Position numbers and translations under genes: made by a program | Part shown: piece by piece, positions 61,980 through 64,000 of the stretch | Layout of the letters: each line of letters opens with the position of its first letter | Numbering within the stretch: position 1 is the first letter of the stretch | Notes under the pieces: generated by a model | Told to the model about the DNA's origin: nothing | The model's database searches: none | Seen by the model: the letters and a program-made list of their open reading frames with translations, nothing else | Source: Prostheceraeus crozeri | Lineage: Eukaryota > Platyhelminthes > Polycladida > Euryleptidae | Direction of reading: 5' to 3' | DNA: 64,000 nucleotides | NCBI GenBank assembly: GCA_907163375.1 | Contig: CAJQUW010008996.1 | Span: 129,001 to 193,000 of the forward strand

Positions 61980-64000
61980 ATGGAGTTGGAGATCGTCGGA
62001 GAGGAGAGGGAGATGGAAGTCGAAAAGAAGGAGGACTTTCAATGCCAGCGGTGTGACAGGGTCTTCGCCTCAGCCTACAGTTTGAGACGTCACACTGCTG
62101 GCCGTGCCTGCAGGGGAGGAAAGCGGCGACCGATCCCTCAACGGCCCAAGTGTGAAGGTTGTGGACGCATGTTCTACAACAGCACCAACTTGCGAGTCCA
62201 CATCGAAGGCGGTTCCTGTGGCAGTGTGAGGCATCCACCGACAACAACAGGTAGGAAGCATCCTTCATCGCACGTCGGCTTTTCCTGTTCTTCGTGTCAG
62301 AAGACCTTTCCTACAGAGTTTGTTCTTTCTTCGCACACACTCTGTCACACACATTCCACTGAGCTTTACACTGACAACAACGTCACTCTAAGGCTGAACA
62401 AGTTTTCCCTTGAGAGGTTCGTTCGCGATTATCAGTTAGAAAGCTCTGAAGCTGTGCAGGACATTCATCTTTTCTTGATGAATCATATAGGCTTAATTCA
62501 TCAAATGTTGGCGAACTTAGATAGATTTTTACTTAAGGGCATGTTCTATCTCACTGCTCGTTTCAATAAGGTAGACAGTAGCACGGGAGAAGTAGAGTCC
62601 ACTGTCACCATTAGGATAGCCTCCTGTGCTGCTGATCTCATAGGTGATGTAAACGAGTGGGTAGAGAGACATGCGACCTATCTCGTCAGCAACTTAAATA
62701 AATTTAATGAAAGAGACAGCGGTCTGGTCTTTGATTGGATAGAGAAGGTAGACATCAAAATTAATCTTTTAGAAAATTTACAAGGGAGTGGTTGTTTCAC
62801 CCTCCCCAAAGTACTGGCTGACAAAAAGGCTGTCATCAATGTAGAATGTCAGTCCCAGTGTTTCAAGTATGCCGTCCTCTCCATTCTTCACTATAATGAC
62901 ATAGGTAAGCATCGTCAAAGAGTCATCAAGTATCGTGAATGGGAGGATGAGCTTAAGTTTGACGGGTTAGATGTCAACACATTAGACTTTAAAGGCATCG
63001 CCCAATTTGAAAAATTGAATAACATTAAGATTGTCATCCATCTCTGGGAAAAAGGTCTGAAGGGTGTTAGGTATAACAACCGTCAAAGTAACTTCGATCG
63101 GGTTGTCAATCTTCTCCTAGTGTATAGCGACAACCACCCAGAATGGCATTATTGTGGCATTCCTAAAATTTCTAGATTGTATCGCCACCAACAAAGTTAT
63201 GATGACAAACATTATTACTGTGATCGCTGCACACGGCGTTTCACATCAAAAGCACTTTTTGAAGAGTATTACGAGTGGTGCTCTCGGGGTAAACTTCAAA
63301 TGGAAGTCATGCCCAAAGATAAATTTTATAGGTATGAAGAAAACGGCAATGAGCTCAGTCCCATATGTACCATCTATGCGGACATTGAATGTTATATTGA
63401 ACAAGAAAACCTAAGTCATGAGCCAGCAGCCATTGCCTGCTATGAAGTCTGGCATCCATATTATAGGAACCAAAATAAGATGCATGTGTGGCAAGGCGAG
63501 GAGTGTGTTGAAAACTTCCTCAACCTTTTTAGATAGGAAAGCCTGTTTTCATCAACGCTATGAAACGGAGCTGACTAGGAAACCCATGTGCTTCGCAGAA
63601 GTCGATAAAATCAAATTTGATAAGACCACGGAATGTCCCCGCTGCTGTTCATCCTTTGATGATCAGCAACATAAGAAAGTGAGGGACCATTGCCATCTCA
63701 GTGGTAAATTTAGGTCTGCCTTATGCAGTAAATGCAATATGAAACTTAGGCTCAAACGGCGAACGCTCCCCGTCATCTTCCATAACTTTAAATGTTATGA
63801 TGCTCACATCATCATTCGCCATGGATTCGGTAAAATGAAATCCTGGTCATCCAAAGTGATTGCACAAAGTAAGGAAAAATTTATGTGCATCACTGCTAAA
63901 GTCCAAGTCGATAAGACGAAGGAGGGGAAGCCTGTCTTCTATGACATAAAGTTTCTAGACAGTTTCCAGTTTATGTCTTCTTCCTTAGCCGCGTTGGCTA
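61980..64000 (+). pseudogene. Polinton C DNA polymerase B, N-terminal part, cut by window edge
   Basis: From the amino end: three C2H2-like fingers (CQRCDRVFASAYSLRRH; CEGCGRMFYNSTNLRVH; CSSCQKTFPTEFVLSSH), the domain shared with the small proteins at 22489 and 59825, a CQSQCFKYAVLSILHYNDI region, a zinc knuckle (CDRCTRRFTS), exonuclease I (YADIECYIE) and the start of the region with RDHCHLSGKF and LPVIFHNFKCYDAH. About 50-60% alike with copy B by eye. The rest lies outside the window. At least one break. Fossil. Confidence 0.92.

Larger units (their letters stand above)
55892..64000 (+). mobile_element. Polinton/Maverick copy C, left part only, cut by window edge
   Basis: Begins AGTAGTAAGCACATCCC at 55892, matching the AGTAGTAAG terminus of copy B. 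Terminal-repeat modules follow, then a coiled-coil gene, a polymerase-domain-like gene (opposite strand), a Pro-rich spliced gene and the start of polymerase B. This mirrors the right end of copy B, so C is in the opposite orientation. The right end is outside the window. At least two breaks are visible, so it is a fossil. It lies in a Penelope-like sequence, directly after CAGGTG (55886-55891). Confidence 0.85.

Noticed and set aside
1-64000. CRISPR arrays, bacterial operons or rRNA/tRNA genes
   Set aside because: No spaced direct repeats with unique spacers. The short overlaps between Polinton genes reflect compact viral-type packing, and the only tRNA-like sequence lacks proper stems.

Overview
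This is eukaryotic, clearly animal, DNA: AT-rich, with GT-AG introns, CR1/L2-like LINEs, a Penelope-like element, a Tc1/mariner element, a Ty3/gypsy fossil, a degenerate TTAGGG-type repeat and three Polinton/Maverick elements. A marine or freshwater invertebrate fits best; I cannot name the species. About 80% of the window is mobile DNA, much of it nested.

Layout. 1-7620 is the inner part of an old, broken Polinton (copy A): capsid-type genes, protease, a TBP-like and a PC4-like gene, and DNA polymerase B. A gap with several repeat types follows (7621-9508), then a divergent gene pair with facing TATA boxes (9509-10451). 10840-13925 is a broken gypsy pol region. 14071-16052 is a Penelope-like element between inverted repeats that each hold a decayed hammerhead ribozyme. 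17611-45143 is a complete Polinton (copy B) with 5'-AG...CT-3' ends, long terminal inverted repeats and a near-perfect 6-bp target duplication (17605-17610 and 45144-45149). It carries two nested LINEs (19626-22072 and 37987-40754). 45150-53900 is host-like DNA with a short neuropeptide-type prohormone gene (46222-46506), a possible first coding exon (48240-48260) and a third LINE (about 49385-52340). 54018-55848 holds a Penelope fragment and a nearly whole Tc1/mariner element. 55892 to the window end is the left part of a third Polinton (copy C), in the opposite orientation to B.

How the genes fit together. Copy B has the usual Polinton set: packaging ATPase, integrase with chromodomain, pVI-like protein, double-jelly-roll capsid protein, adenain-type protease and protein-primed polymerase B. 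Between the protease and a pair of structural genes lies an opposite-strand block encoding a protein that reads as a TATA-binding protein core, and proteins that read as PC4/Sub1-like coactivator domains. The same pair sits beside the protease in copy A. Terminal genes of B and C have clear TATA boxes. Together this suggests that these elements carry their own transcription-initiation factors, which is the most interesting thing in the window. Other points of note are a stand-alone copy of a polymerase B N-terminal domain, and a hairpin-bearing 3' segment repeated after three neighbouring genes in B and seen again in C.

Polintons and the gypsy element are treated as fossils: spans, parts and approximate numbers of breaks only.
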